Of a stretch of DNA of 64,000 bases, positions 51,181 to 58,465 are shown one piece after another; position 1 is the first letter of the stretch, and every line of letters starts with the position of its first letter. Made by a program: the position numbers and the translations under genes. Under the pieces are notes generated by a model. It saw nothing but the letters and a program-made list of their open reading frames with translations, had not been told where the DNA came from and did not search any database. The DNA comes from Hydrogenophaga taeniospiralis (GTDB lineage Bacteria; Pseudomonadota; Gammaproteobacteria; Burkholderiales; Burkholderiaceae_C), in assembly GCF_020510445.1 (NCBI RefSeq), contig NZ_JAHBAG010000001.1, positions 2,208,501-2,272,500 of the forward strand. The letters run 5' to 3'.

Positions 51181-52293
51181 ATGACGAACAAGTTGACACG
51201 CCGGGCGTTGCTGGCGAGCACGCCAGGGGTGCTTGGGGGCGCTGCCACGTTCGGAGCGAGCCCCTCGGCCTGGGCCGCGGAGTCTTACGAAGCGGCGAAG
51301 GCGCGCATCTGGCGTGCGGGGCCTTTGCAGGGTCTGTCGGGCGCTGCGCTGAGTCAGGAGTTGGTGCGCTACGCGACCCTGGCACCGTCGAGCCACAACA
51401 CGCAGTGCTGGAAGTTCGCGCTGGGCGGACAGAGCGTCACCATCCTGCCCGACCTTTCACGCCGATGCCCTGTGGTGGACCCGGACGACCACCACCTCTA
51501 CGTGTCGCTGGGCTGTGCCGCCGAGAACCTGGTGCAGGCGGGGCTGGCGCTGGGTCTGGCCAGCGAGGTTCATTTCGATGCGACGCGCGACGCGGTGGTC
51601 GTCAACCTGTCACCCACGCCCGCCGTCGTCACCTCGTGGTTCAAGGCGATACCCGAACGCCAGTGCACGCGTGGCGAATACGACGGCGAAGCCCTGAGCG
51701 CCCAGGACCTGGGCCTGCTCGAACGTGCCGGCAGCAACGACCGGGTGCGCCTGCTCCTGCTCACCGAGAAGACCGCCATGGACCGGGTGCTGGATTTCGT
51801 CGTGCAGGGCAACACCGCACAGCTGAACGACAGGGCGTTCGTCAAGGAGTTGAAGTCCTGGATCCGCTTCAGTGCCTCAGACGCGGTGGCGCAGGGCGAC
51901 GGGCTGTTCGGAAAATCGTCGGGCAACCCCACGCTGCCGTCCTGGCTGGGCAATCTACTGTTCGACTTCGTGGTCACGGCCAAGTCGGAAAACGAGAAAT
52001 ACACCCGGCAGTTGCACAGCTCGGCTGGTGTCGCGGTGTTCGTGGCCGCCAAGGAAGACAAGGCCCATTGGGTGGATGTGGGCCGGGCCTATGAGCGCTT
52101 CGCGCTGCAGGGTACCGTCATGGGTGTGCGCAACGCCCACGTCAACATGCCGGTCGAACTCGCGGCGTTGCGTCCCCCGTTCGCGAACGCCATCGGCCTG
52201 GGCCACCAGCGGCCGGACCTGGTGATCCGGTTCGGACGCGGGCCCACCTTGCCGCCCTCGCTGCGCCGCCCGGTGCAGGCTGTGCTGGTGTGA
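51181..52293 (+). CDS. Acg-like nitroreductase-fold flavoprotein, Tat-exported
   Basis: A 370-residue protein of the nitroreductase superfamily. The N-terminus has a twin-arginine signal (TRRALLASTPGVLGGAAT, Ala-rich cleavage region). The body has RYATLAPSSHNTQCWKFALG (the FMN-phosphate-binding start of Acg-type proteins), DPDDHHLYVSLGCAAENLVQ and a duplicated nitroreductase-like layout. Mycobacterial Acg belongs to the hypoxia (DosR) regulon and may sequester FMN. The start at ATG 51181 sits behind GGGGGAACG and gives the correct Tat leader. The perfect FNR box upstream supports oxygen-responsive expression. A hydrolase gene follows 19 bases on. Confidence 0.82.
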   Translation: MTNKLTRRALLASTPGVLGGAATFGASPSAWAAESYEAAKARIWRAGPLQGLSGAALSQELVRYATLAPSSHNTQCWKFALGGQSVTILPDLSRRCPVVDPDDHHLYVSLGCAAENLVQAGLALGLASEVHFDATRDAVVVNLSPTPAVVTSWFKAIPERQCTRGEYDGEALSAQDLGLLERAGSNDRVRLLLLTEKTAMDRVLDFVVQGNTAQLNDRAFVKELKSWIRFSASDAVAQGDGLFGKSSGNPTLPSWLGNLLFDFVVTAKSENEKYTRQLHSSAGVAVFVAAKEDKAHWVDVGRAYERFALQGTVMGVRNAHVNMPVELAALRPPFANAIGLGHQRPDLVIRFGRGPTLPPSLRRPVQAVLV

Positions 52294-52312
52294 GTGCAGC
52301 GCCGGGAGGACC

Positions 52313-53278
52313 ATGAAAGCGACTGCCTGGAGCATCGTCGTCTTGAGCCTGCTGGTCGCGGCCCTGTGGACCGGCTGGCGCTTCCGGCAGGACATCGGGC
52401 GGGCCAGCGCGTTGTCGGCCACGGGCAGCGAAGTGGTGAACACCCGCTGCGGCCCCATCGAGGTGCAGCAGGCGGGGCAAGGCATTCCGCTGCTGGTGAT
52501 CCACGGCAGCGGAGGCGGCCACGACCAAGGCATGGCGTGGGCGCGGCCGTTGACACAACACGGTGTGCGGGTGATCGCGATGTCGCGCTTTGGCTATCTG
52601 CGCACGCCCCGGCCGGTTGACGCCTCGCCCGAGGCGCAGGCCGATGCGCATGTGTGTCTGCTCGATGCGCTGGGCATCCAGCGCGCGGCGGTGATGGGCG
52701 TGTCGGCGGGCGGCCCGTCGGCCATGCAGACCGCGATCCGCCACCCGGACCGCGTGAGTGCGCTGGCGCTGGTGGTGCCGATCGCCTGGAAGCCCGGCGA
52801 CGTCGCGGCCACGGCAGCGCCCATTTCCGACCGCAAAGACGCGCTGCTGCTGCGCCTGCTGGGCTCGGACTTCCTGTTCTGGGCTGGGCTGCGGCTGGCC
52901 CGCGATCAGCTGGTCCGCCACGTGCTGGCCACGCCGCCCGAGCAGGTGGCCGCGGCCAGCGAACCCGAGCGCGCGCGCGTGAACGATCTGGCCGACCGCA
53001 TCCTGCCGGTGTCGGCCCGGGCGGCCGGGTTGCGCGACGATACCAGGCTGGGCAAAGGGCTCCAGCCGTATGCGCTGGCGCGCATCCAGGCGCCCACGCT
53101 CGTGGTGAGCGCGCGTGACGATGGGTTTGGCACCTACGCTCCCGCCGAGTACACGGCCAGCCAGATCGCTGGTGCGAGGTTTCTCGGTTTCGAGCAAGGC
53201 GGCCACCTGCTGGTGGGGCACGACGACACCGTGCGCGATGCCGTGCTGGCGCTGCTGAGATCGGCCCACTGGCCATGA
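52313..53278 (+). CDS. Alpha/beta hydrolase with N-terminal membrane anchor
   Basis: A 321-residue alpha/beta hydrolase. A hydrophobic N-terminal segment (AWSIVVLSLLVAALWTGW) probably anchors it in the inner membrane. The oxyanion motif is LLVIHGSGGGHDQG, the nucleophile elbow is MGVSAGGPSAM, a catalytic Asp candidate lies in VVSARDDGFGTY and the catalytic His in GGHLLVGHDD. Substrate unknown. Good ribosome site (GGGAGGACC). It follows the Acg-like gene on the same strand and its stop overlaps an alternative ATG of the next gene, so these three are likely one transcript downstream of the FNR box. Confidence 0.87.
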   Translation: MKATAWSIVVLSLLVAALWTGWRFRQDIGRASALSATGSEVVNTRCGPIEVQQAGQGIPLLVIHGSGGGHDQGMAWARPLTQHGVRVIAMSRFGYLRTPRPVDASPEAQADAHVCLLDALGIQRAAVMGVSAGGPSAMQTAIRHPDRVSALALVVPIAWKPGDVAATAAPISDRKDALLLRLLGSDFLFWAGLRLARDQLVRHVLATPPEQVAAASEPERARVNDLADRILPVSARAAGLRDDTRLGKGLQPYALARIQAPTLVVSARDDGFGTYAPAEYTASQIAGARFLGFEQGGHLLVGHDDTVRDAVLALLRSAHWP

Positions 53279-53322
53279 GTCCGGCCAAAACCTTTCACTC
53301 AACCCCCCAGCGGAGAACGGAC

Positions 53323-53811
53323 ATGGGACTCCTGAAGATCGCACTGGCCACGGTTTTGGTCGTGGTCCTGGCATTCGCCGCGCTCATCGCATGGGGCGCG
53401 TGGAAATGGCGTGGCCTGACCCAGTCTCTGGTGGACCGGCTGGAGGCCGGCCGTGTGGCACCGAGCCCTGCGCGCTTCGATGCGCGAGAGCTCGAGGGTT
53501 TGCCACCGGTGGTGCAGCGCTACTTCCGGGCCACGATGCCCGACGGCGAGCTGTCGCTTACGCTGACGCTCACCTTCGACGCACAAGGGCTGATGGAGTC
53601 GGTGCGTGCCGATGCGCGCGGGCGCACAGAGGGCGGCAAGATCGTCATGCGGCCATGGGAAGGCCGCTGGTCGAACCACCAGCTGCGCGAAGGCATGCGA
53701 GTCCCCCTGTCGGGTGAAGTGGCCTGGCTGCTGCCGCCCGAAGAGGGTGGGCGCAAGCCTTACTGGCGTGGAACGATCCGCTCACTGAGCTACGAATGGG
53801 CGCCCTATTGA
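53323..53811 (+). CDS. DUF6544-like membrane-anchored protein, internally shortened
   Basis: A 162-residue protein. Residues 4-30 are a membrane anchor (IALATVLVVVLAFAALIAWG). LEGLPPVVQRYFRATMPDGE is the usual beginning of the DUF6544 domain, and GKIVMRPWEGRWSNHQLREG with GEVAWLLPPE...PYWRGTI its usual end. In family members as I know them, about 100 or more residues lie between these two parts; here they are joined at MPDGE/LSLTLTLTF, so an in-frame deletion is likely. Start ATG 53323 follows GGAGAACGGAC; ATG 53275, overlapping the hydrolase stop, is an alternative. Function of the family is unknown and this version may be inactive. Confidence 0.6.
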   Translation: MGLLKIALATVLVVVLAFAALIAWGAWKWRGLTQSLVDRLEAGRVAPSPARFDARELEGLPPVVQRYFRATMPDGELSLTLTLTFDAQGLMESVRADARGRTEGGKIVMRPWEGRWSNHQLREGMRVPLSGEVAWLLPPEEGGRKPYWRGTIRSLSYEWAPY

Positions 53812-53812
53812 T

Positions 53813-53856
53813 CCGGCCCGCTCAATTCCCACATGCTCGTGTTGCGCACCCTCGGC
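53813..53856 (+). pseudogene. 44-nt remnant of a DUF2894 gene
   Basis: These 44 bases match 46867-46910, inside the intact DUF2894 gene, at 41 positions. Translated, they encode PLNSHMLVLRTLG, a core motif of that family. The surrounding sequence shows no further similarity to the gene, so this is a fragment left by recombination or deletion. It starts two bases after the stop of the shortened DUF6544-like gene. Confidence 0.7.
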
Positions 53857-53861
53857 GTGGT

Positions 53862-54040
53862 GCTGGGGACGGAATCAGCAGGCATTGACGCGACGCTGCG
53901 CTCGCCAAGATGGAGCAGGATCGCGCCGCTCTCGAAGATCAAGAGATGCAGTTCGTCGATCAGGCCGTGGACCAGAAGGTCGTTCCACAACACATGGCCG
54001 CCGAAAACGAGAACGTCGCTCAGCGTGCTCGCCTGGTGCT
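53862..54040 (-). pseudogene. Remnant of a dihydrofolate-reductase-family (RibD C-terminal type) gene
   Basis: The reverse strand here translates to STLSDVLVFGGHVLWNDLLV then HGLIDELHLLIFESGAILLH, matching the C-terminal pattern of the RibD-C/DHFR-like family (VFGS-LWNDLL-GL-DELHL). After LIFE the expected VVLGGGTPLF is replaced, and no upstream body of the gene exists, as a LacI gene lies there. This is a fragment, not a functional gene. Confidence 0.6.
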
Positions 54041-54052
54041 ACAGCGGCCCGG

Positions 54053-55075
54053 TCAGGCGGCGGCGCTGCGCGCCGGGCCGGTGGAGGTGCGCACCACCAG
54101 CACCGGGTCGGGCACCTGCACGATGGTGGGCTCGTGCGTCGGGTTTTCTATCAGGTCCAGCAGCAGGTTGATGGAGATGGTGGCCACCTGCTCGATGCCC
54201 AGAGCCACCGTGGTGAGCGCGGGCCGCATGTCCTTGGCCAGCTGGATGTCGGTGATACCGATGAGCGAGATGTCTTGCGGAATGCGGATGCCCCGGTCGG
54301 CCAGCGCCTGCGAGGCGCCATAGGCCATCAAGTCGTTGGTGCAAAAAATGGCGGTGAGATCGGGGTGCTGCTCCAGCAGCGACACCGCCGCGTCGTGGCC
54401 CCCGGCCACGGTGTCACTCACGTTGCGGATGACCGCGTCCGGCAGCGCCACGCCAGCCGCGTGCAGCGCATCGCGAAAACCTTCGAGCCGCCCGACCTGC
54501 ATGCCTTCCAGGCCGCAACCCACAATCACGCCAATGCGCCGGTGGCCCAGCGTCAGCAGGTGCTGGCCGGCAATCTCACCAGCGCGGTGGAAGTTCACCA
54601 CCACATGCGGGATCTGGTCGGCCAGGTCCACCTTTTCTTCGGACGCCAGCACGATGGGGGAGCGGCGCGTTTTCAGCGCGTTGATATCGTCGGCACTGAT
54701 ACCGGTGTGCAGCACCAGCACGCCGTCGGCCAGCGTGCCGGCGATCTGGTGCAGGTAGGCGCGGCCAATGTCGGGGCGCTCGTCGGTGTTGCACACCATC
54801 AGGAAGTAGTTGCGGTGCCGCGCCACGCGCTCGGCCACGCGCACGAACTCGGGGTAAAACGGATTGTTGATGTCGGGCAGCACCAGCGCCACCATGGACG
54901 ACTTGCCCTCGGCCAGCGCGCGTGCCATCAGGTTGGGCCGGTAGCCGGTGGCGGCGATGGCTTCCTGCACCTTTTGCACGGTGGCAGGCTTCACCTTCTG
55001 CGTGTTGCGCAGCACATTGGAGACGGTGGCGGTGGTGACACCGGCCAGGCGGGCGACTTCACTCAGGGTGGCCAT
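54053..55075 (-). CDS. LacI-family transcriptional repressor of the sugar locus
   Basis: A 340-residue LacI/GalR regulator. The N-terminal HTH is MATLSEVARLAGVTTATVSN with the hinge helix NLMARALAEGKSSMVALVLP; the rest is a periplasmic-binding-protein-like effector domain (LPDINNPFYPEFVRVAERVA, SLIGITDIQLAKDMRPALTT). ATG 55075 gives the usual start; longer in-frame starts to 55165 add 30 residues not seen in the family. It is divergent from the ABC transporter/glycosidase operon, and two identical palindromic operators lie in the gap, so it very likely represses that operon until a galactoside or galactose-type inducer binds. Confidence 0.92.
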   Translation of the reverse strand: MATLSEVARLAGVTTATVSNVLRNTQKVKPATVQKVQEAIAATGYRPNLMARALAEGKSSMVALVLPDINNPFYPEFVRVAERVARHRNYFLMVCNTDERPDIGRAYLHQIAGTLADGVLVLHTGISADDINALKTRRSPIVLASEEKVDLADQIPHVVVNFHRAGEIAGQHLLTLGHRRIGVIVGCGLEGMQVGRLEGFRDALHAAGVALPDAVIRNVSDTVAGGHDAAVSLLEQHPDLTAIFCTNDLMAYGASQALADRGIRIPQDISLIGITDIQLAKDMRPALTTVALGIEQVATISINLLLDLIENPTHEPTIVQVPDPVLVVRTSTGPARSAAA

Positions 55076-55191
55076 GTGCGCTGCAACTTCATGTGAATTG
55101 GCATCAATTGATGCGTTTTTTTGAACCCTGGGACTTACCCTAGGACGCGGTTTATTTGTCTGCACCCGTAGATATACTCCAAAAATGGCTG

Positions 55192-55211
55192 AATTTAACC
55201 GCTTAAATTTT
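55192..55211. promoter_or_regulatory. LacI-type operator O1
   Basis: AATTTAACCGCTTAAATTTT holds the near-palindrome ATTTAA-CCGC-TTAAAT, centred on CG as LacI/GalR operators are. It is identical over 20 bases to the second site at 55292-55311. It lies 117 bases upstream of the LacI-type ATG and could also autoregulate that gene. Confidence 0.8.
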
Positions 55212-55291
55212 AATCTTTAAGGTATTTCAGAGGAGCTTCCGGGATGTCGCTCTCTTGGTCAGTCAGCAAACGCGGGCCTGAGTCGGCTTGA

Positions 55292-55311
55292 AATTTAACC
55301 GCTTAAATTTT
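55292..55311. promoter_or_regulatory. LacI-type operator O2
   Basis: Second exact copy of the 20-base operator, centre to centre exactly 100 bp from O1 and 124 bases before the binding-protein ATG. A repressor bound at both sites could loop the intervening DNA and shut off the operon promoter. Confidence 0.8.
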
Positions 55312-55434
55312 GGAAAGGATGCCCGTCGCACCACCGTCATCACTCGTTTACCGGAGACAACAAGCCAAGCGTGCCATGTTCTACCGGCCGCCACTTGCCA
55401 CCTATTCATTGACACAGAGACAGGAAAACAAACC

Positions 55435-56709
55435 ATGAATTTCGCGAAACGCAGCACCCTCAGCGCCATGATCGGCCTGGCCCTCAGCACCTTCGGCCTG
55501 ATGGCCAGCCACGCCGCCCACGCGGGTGAAGTCACCATCTGGGCCTGGGACCCCAACTTCAACATCGCCATCATGCAAGAGGCCGCGAAGCGCTACACCG
55601 CCAAGCACCCCGGCGTGACCTTCAAGATCGTCGACATGGCCAAGGCCGATCTGGAGCAGAAGCTGCAGACCACCCTGGCCTCCGGCGTGACCAAAAACCT
55701 GCCCGACATCGTGCTGGTGGAAGACTACAACGCACCCAAGTACCTGCGCTCATTCCCCGGCGCGTTCGAATCCTTGTCCGGCAAGGTGGACTACAAGGGT
55801 TTTGCCAACTACAAGGTCAACCTCATGACCATGGGCGGCAAGGCCTACGGCCTGCCTTTTGACACCGGCACCACCGGCATGTACTACCGCACCGATCTGA
55901 TCAAGCAGGCCGGCTTCAGCGACAAGGACATGCAGAACATCACCTGGGACCGCTTCATCGAAATCGGCAAGCAGGTTGAAGCCAAGACCGGCAAGAAGAT
56001 GTTTGCCATGGACCCGCAGGACGGTGGCCTCATCCGCGTGATGATGCAGGGTGCCGGCCGTTGGTACTTTGACAAAGACGGCAAACTCGACATCAAGAGC
56101 AACCCCGCGCTCAGGGCCGCCCTGGAAACACAGGCCAAGTTCCTCAAGACCGGCATCTACAAGCCCACCTCCGGTTGGGGCGAGTGGGTGGGCGCTTTGA
56201 ACAAGGGTGATGTGGCATCCATCACCACCGGCGTGTGGATCACCGGCTCGGTCAAGGCCGAAGCCAGCCAATCCGGCAAATGGGCCGTGGCACCCACGCC
56301 CCGTTTGGACCTGCCGGGCGCAGTGAACGCCTCCAATCTGGGCGGCTCCAGCTGGTATGTGCTGTCCAGCGGCAAGGAGAAGGCCGCGGCGGCCGACTTC
56401 CTGAATGAGATCTACGCCAAGGATGTGGACTTCTACCAGACCATCCTGCAGTCCCGCGGCGCCGTGGGTTCGCTGCTGGCCTCGCGCAGTGGCAAGGCCT
56501 ACTCTGAAGGCGATGCTTTCTTTGGCGGCGACAAGGTGTGGCAGAAGTTCAGCGACTGGATGGGCAAGGTGCCTTCCGTGAACTACGGCATGTACACCTA
56601 CGAGGGTGACGCCGCCGTGGCCGCCCAGCTGCAGGGCCTGGCCCAGGGCATGCCGGTGGACAAGGTGCTGGAGAACATCCACAACCAGCTCGCTTCGCAA
56701 GTCAAATAA
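55435..56709 (+). CDS. Sugar ABC transporter substrate-binding protein (family 1)
   Basis: A 424-residue extracellular solute-binding protein of the MalE/family-1 type. A Sec signal (LSAMIGLALSTFGLMASHAAHA) ends near residue 28. The mature protein begins GEVTIWAWDPNFNIAIMQEA and includes LPDIVLVEDYNAPKYLRSFP and YGLPFDTGTTGMYYRTDLIK, typical of carbohydrate-binding homologues. It should capture an oligosaccharide for the two permeases encoded next. The start is set by the signal peptide; AGGA lies about ten bases upstream. Open frame further upstream crosses operator O2 and is not coding. Confidence 0.92.
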   Translation: MNFAKRSTLSAMIGLALSTFGLMASHAAHAGEVTIWAWDPNFNIAIMQEAAKRYTAKHPGVTFKIVDMAKADLEQKLQTTLASGVTKNLPDIVLVEDYNAPKYLRSFPGAFESLSGKVDYKGFANYKVNLMTMGGKAYGLPFDTGTTGMYYRTDLIKQAGFSDKDMQNITWDRFIEIGKQVEAKTGKKMFAMDPQDGGLIRVMMQGAGRWYFDKDGKLDIKSNPALRAALETQAKFLKTGIYKPTSGWGEWVGALNKGDVASITTGVWITGSVKAEASQSGKWAVAPTPRLDLPGAVNASNLGGSSWYVLSSGKEKAAAADFLNEIYAKDVDFYQTILQSRGAVGSLLASRSGKAYSEGDAFFGGDKVWQKFSDWMGKVPSVNYGMYTYEGDAAVAAQLQGLAQGMPVDKVLENIHNQLASQVK

Positions 56710-56728
56710 GCTGAACCGAAAGACCACC

Positions 56729-57625
56729 ATGGGGCCCACGCCTACGACCAGCTACCGGCGTTTTTACGACGTCAACGGTTGGCTCTTTGTTTCCACCGCA
56801 CTTGCACTCATCGGGGTCTTCATGGCCTATCCGATCGTCAAGTCGCTGTGGATGTCCCTGCACGCCGGGCAAGGGACCGTCATTGAATTCGTAGGCACCG
56901 GCAACGTGGTGCGTCTGTTCAGCGACCCGATTTTCTTGCGGGCACTGCAGAACACCTTCATCTTCCTGATCATCCAGGTGCCGCTCATGATCGTGCTGGC
57001 GCTGGTCATGGCAAGTTGCCTGAACATGCCCAACCTGCGTTTTCGCGGACTGTTGCGCACGGCGGTGTTCCTGCCCTGCGTGACCTCGCTAGTGGCGTAT
57101 TCGGTGCTGTTCAAAAGCATGTTTTCGTACGACGGCCTGGTCAACCATGCGCTGGCATGGCTCGGCTTCATCGACCAGCCCATCCCCTGGCTCAACGATC
57201 CGTTCTGGTCCAAGGTCGTGATCATCAGCGCCATCACCTGGCGCTGGACCGGCTACAACATGATCTTCTACCTCGCGGCCATGCAGAACATCGACAAGTC
57301 GATCTACGAAGCCGCGCGTATTGATGGCATCTCGGCCTACCGCCGCTTTGTCTCCATCACCATTCCCATGCTCAAGCCAGTGATTCTGTTCACCACGGTG
57401 ACCTCCACCATCGGCACGCTGCAGTTGTTTGACGAGCCCATGAACATCACCGCGGTCAGTGGCGTGGTGTCCGACAGCACGCTCACGCTGTCGCTCTACA
57501 TCTACAACCTGTCATTCAAGTTTGTGCCCAACTTTGGCTACGCCGCCACGGTGTCTTACGTCATCGTGCTGCTGGTGGCCCTGCTGGCGTCCATCCAGTT
57601 CTATGCCGCCCGAGAGCGAAAGTGA
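56729..57625 (+). CDS. Sugar ABC transporter permease (MalF/LacF type)
   Basis: A 298-residue permease with six hydrophobic segments. Marks are WLFVSTALALIGVFMAYPIV, NTFIFLIIQVPLMIVLALVM and the coupling EAA loop SIYEAARIDGISAYRRFVSI. This loop, EAARIDG, is characteristic of carbohydrate uptake (CUT1) transporters. It lies 19 bases after the binding-protein stop. It pairs with the next gene product in the inner membrane. Confidence 0.92.
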   Translation: MGPTPTTSYRRFYDVNGWLFVSTALALIGVFMAYPIVKSLWMSLHAGQGTVIEFVGTGNVVRLFSDPIFLRALQNTFIFLIIQVPLMIVLALVMASCLNMPNLRFRGLLRTAVFLPCVTSLVAYSVLFKSMFSYDGLVNHALAWLGFIDQPIPWLNDPFWSKVVIISAITWRWTGYNMIFYLAAMQNIDKSIYEAARIDGISAYRRFVSITIPMLKPVILFTTVTSTIGTLQLFDEPMNITAVSGVVSDSTLTLSLYIYNLSFKFVPNFGYAATVSYVIVLLVALLASIQFYAARERK

Positions 57626-57635
57626 GGAACACAGG

Positions 57636-58454
57636 ATGACCAACTGGACTGAAAAATTTCGCATGGCCGGCGTCTACCTCTTTCTGGGGGTGATGGCCTT
57701 TCTCTCACTCTTCCCCTTTGCATGGATGGTGATTGGTGCCACCAACACGTCGGTGGACGTGACCAAGGGCAAGTTTTCGCTGGGCACAGCCCTGTTGGAC
57801 AACGTGGCCAAGCTCAACGAGACCTTCGACATGGCTCAGATCTTCTGGAACTCCGGAAAGATCGCCCTCCTGGGCGGCTTCGCCACGCTGATGATCTCGT
57901 CCATGGCCGGCTATGGCTTTGAAGTGTTCAGCTCCAAAGCCCGCGAACGCGTCTACAACGGCCTGCTGCTCACGCTGATGATTCCGTTTGCCGCACTGAT
58001 GATTCCGCTGTTCATCCTGATGGCGCAGTTCGACCTGCTGGACACGCACATGGGCGTCATCCTGCCCGCGCTGGCCTCGGCCTACATCGTTTTCTACTTC
58101 CGCCAGAGCACCAAGGCCTTCCCGTCCGAGCTGCGCGAAGCCGCGCGGCTGGATGGCCTCAAGGAGTGGCAGATCTTTCTGTTCGTCTACATGCCGGTGA
58201 TGCGCTCCACCTACGCGGCGGCTTTCGTCATCATTTTCATGACGGCGTGGAACAACTTCCTCTGGCCTCTCATCGTGCTGCAGTCGACAGAGCTCAAGAC
58301 CATCACCCTGGTGTTGTCCTCGCTGGGCTCAGCCTACTTCCCGGACTTCGGCGTGATCATGGTCGCCGCCGTGCTCGCCACCTTGCCCACCCTCGGGGTG
58401 TTTTTTGCAATGCAACGGCAGTTCGTACAGGGCATGCTGGGCTCCGTCAAATAA
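57636..58454 (+). CDS. Sugar ABC transporter permease (MalG/LacG type)
   Basis: A 272-residue permease with six hydrophobic segments: YLFLGVMAFLSLFPFAWMVI at the N-terminus, IPFAALMIPLFILMAQFDLL, and the EAA loop ELREAARLDGLKEWQIFLFV, the CUT1 form of the ATPase-docking motif. The C-terminus ends GMLGSVK as many LacG-like proteins do. It starts ten bases after the previous stop behind CACAGG. Intact. Confidence 0.92.
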   Translation: MTNWTEKFRMAGVYLFLGVMAFLSLFPFAWMVIGATNTSVDVTKGKFSLGTALLDNVAKLNETFDMAQIFWNSGKIALLGGFATLMISSMAGYGFEVFSSKARERVYNGLLLTLMIPFAALMIPLFILMAQFDLLDTHMGVILPALASAYIVFYFRQSTKAFPSELREAARLDGLKEWQIFLFVYMPVMRSTYAAAFVIIFMTAWNNFLWPLIVLQSTELKTITLVLSSLGSAYFPDFGVIMVAAVLATLPTLGVFFAMQRQFVQGMLGSVK

Positions 58455-58465
58455 GGTTTTTCTTC

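Larger units (their letters stand above)
55076..55434. other. 359-bp divergent control region of the sugar locus
   Basis: The gap between the LacI-type gene and the binding-protein gene is markedly AT-rich from about 55140 to 55230. It contains two identical operators (55192, 55292) and a leader of about 120 bases between the second operator and ATG 55435. Reverse-strand promoter elements for the repressor may lie around 55165-55200 (TATATC near 55170), but none matches consensus well. No small gene is convincing. Confidence 0.55.
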
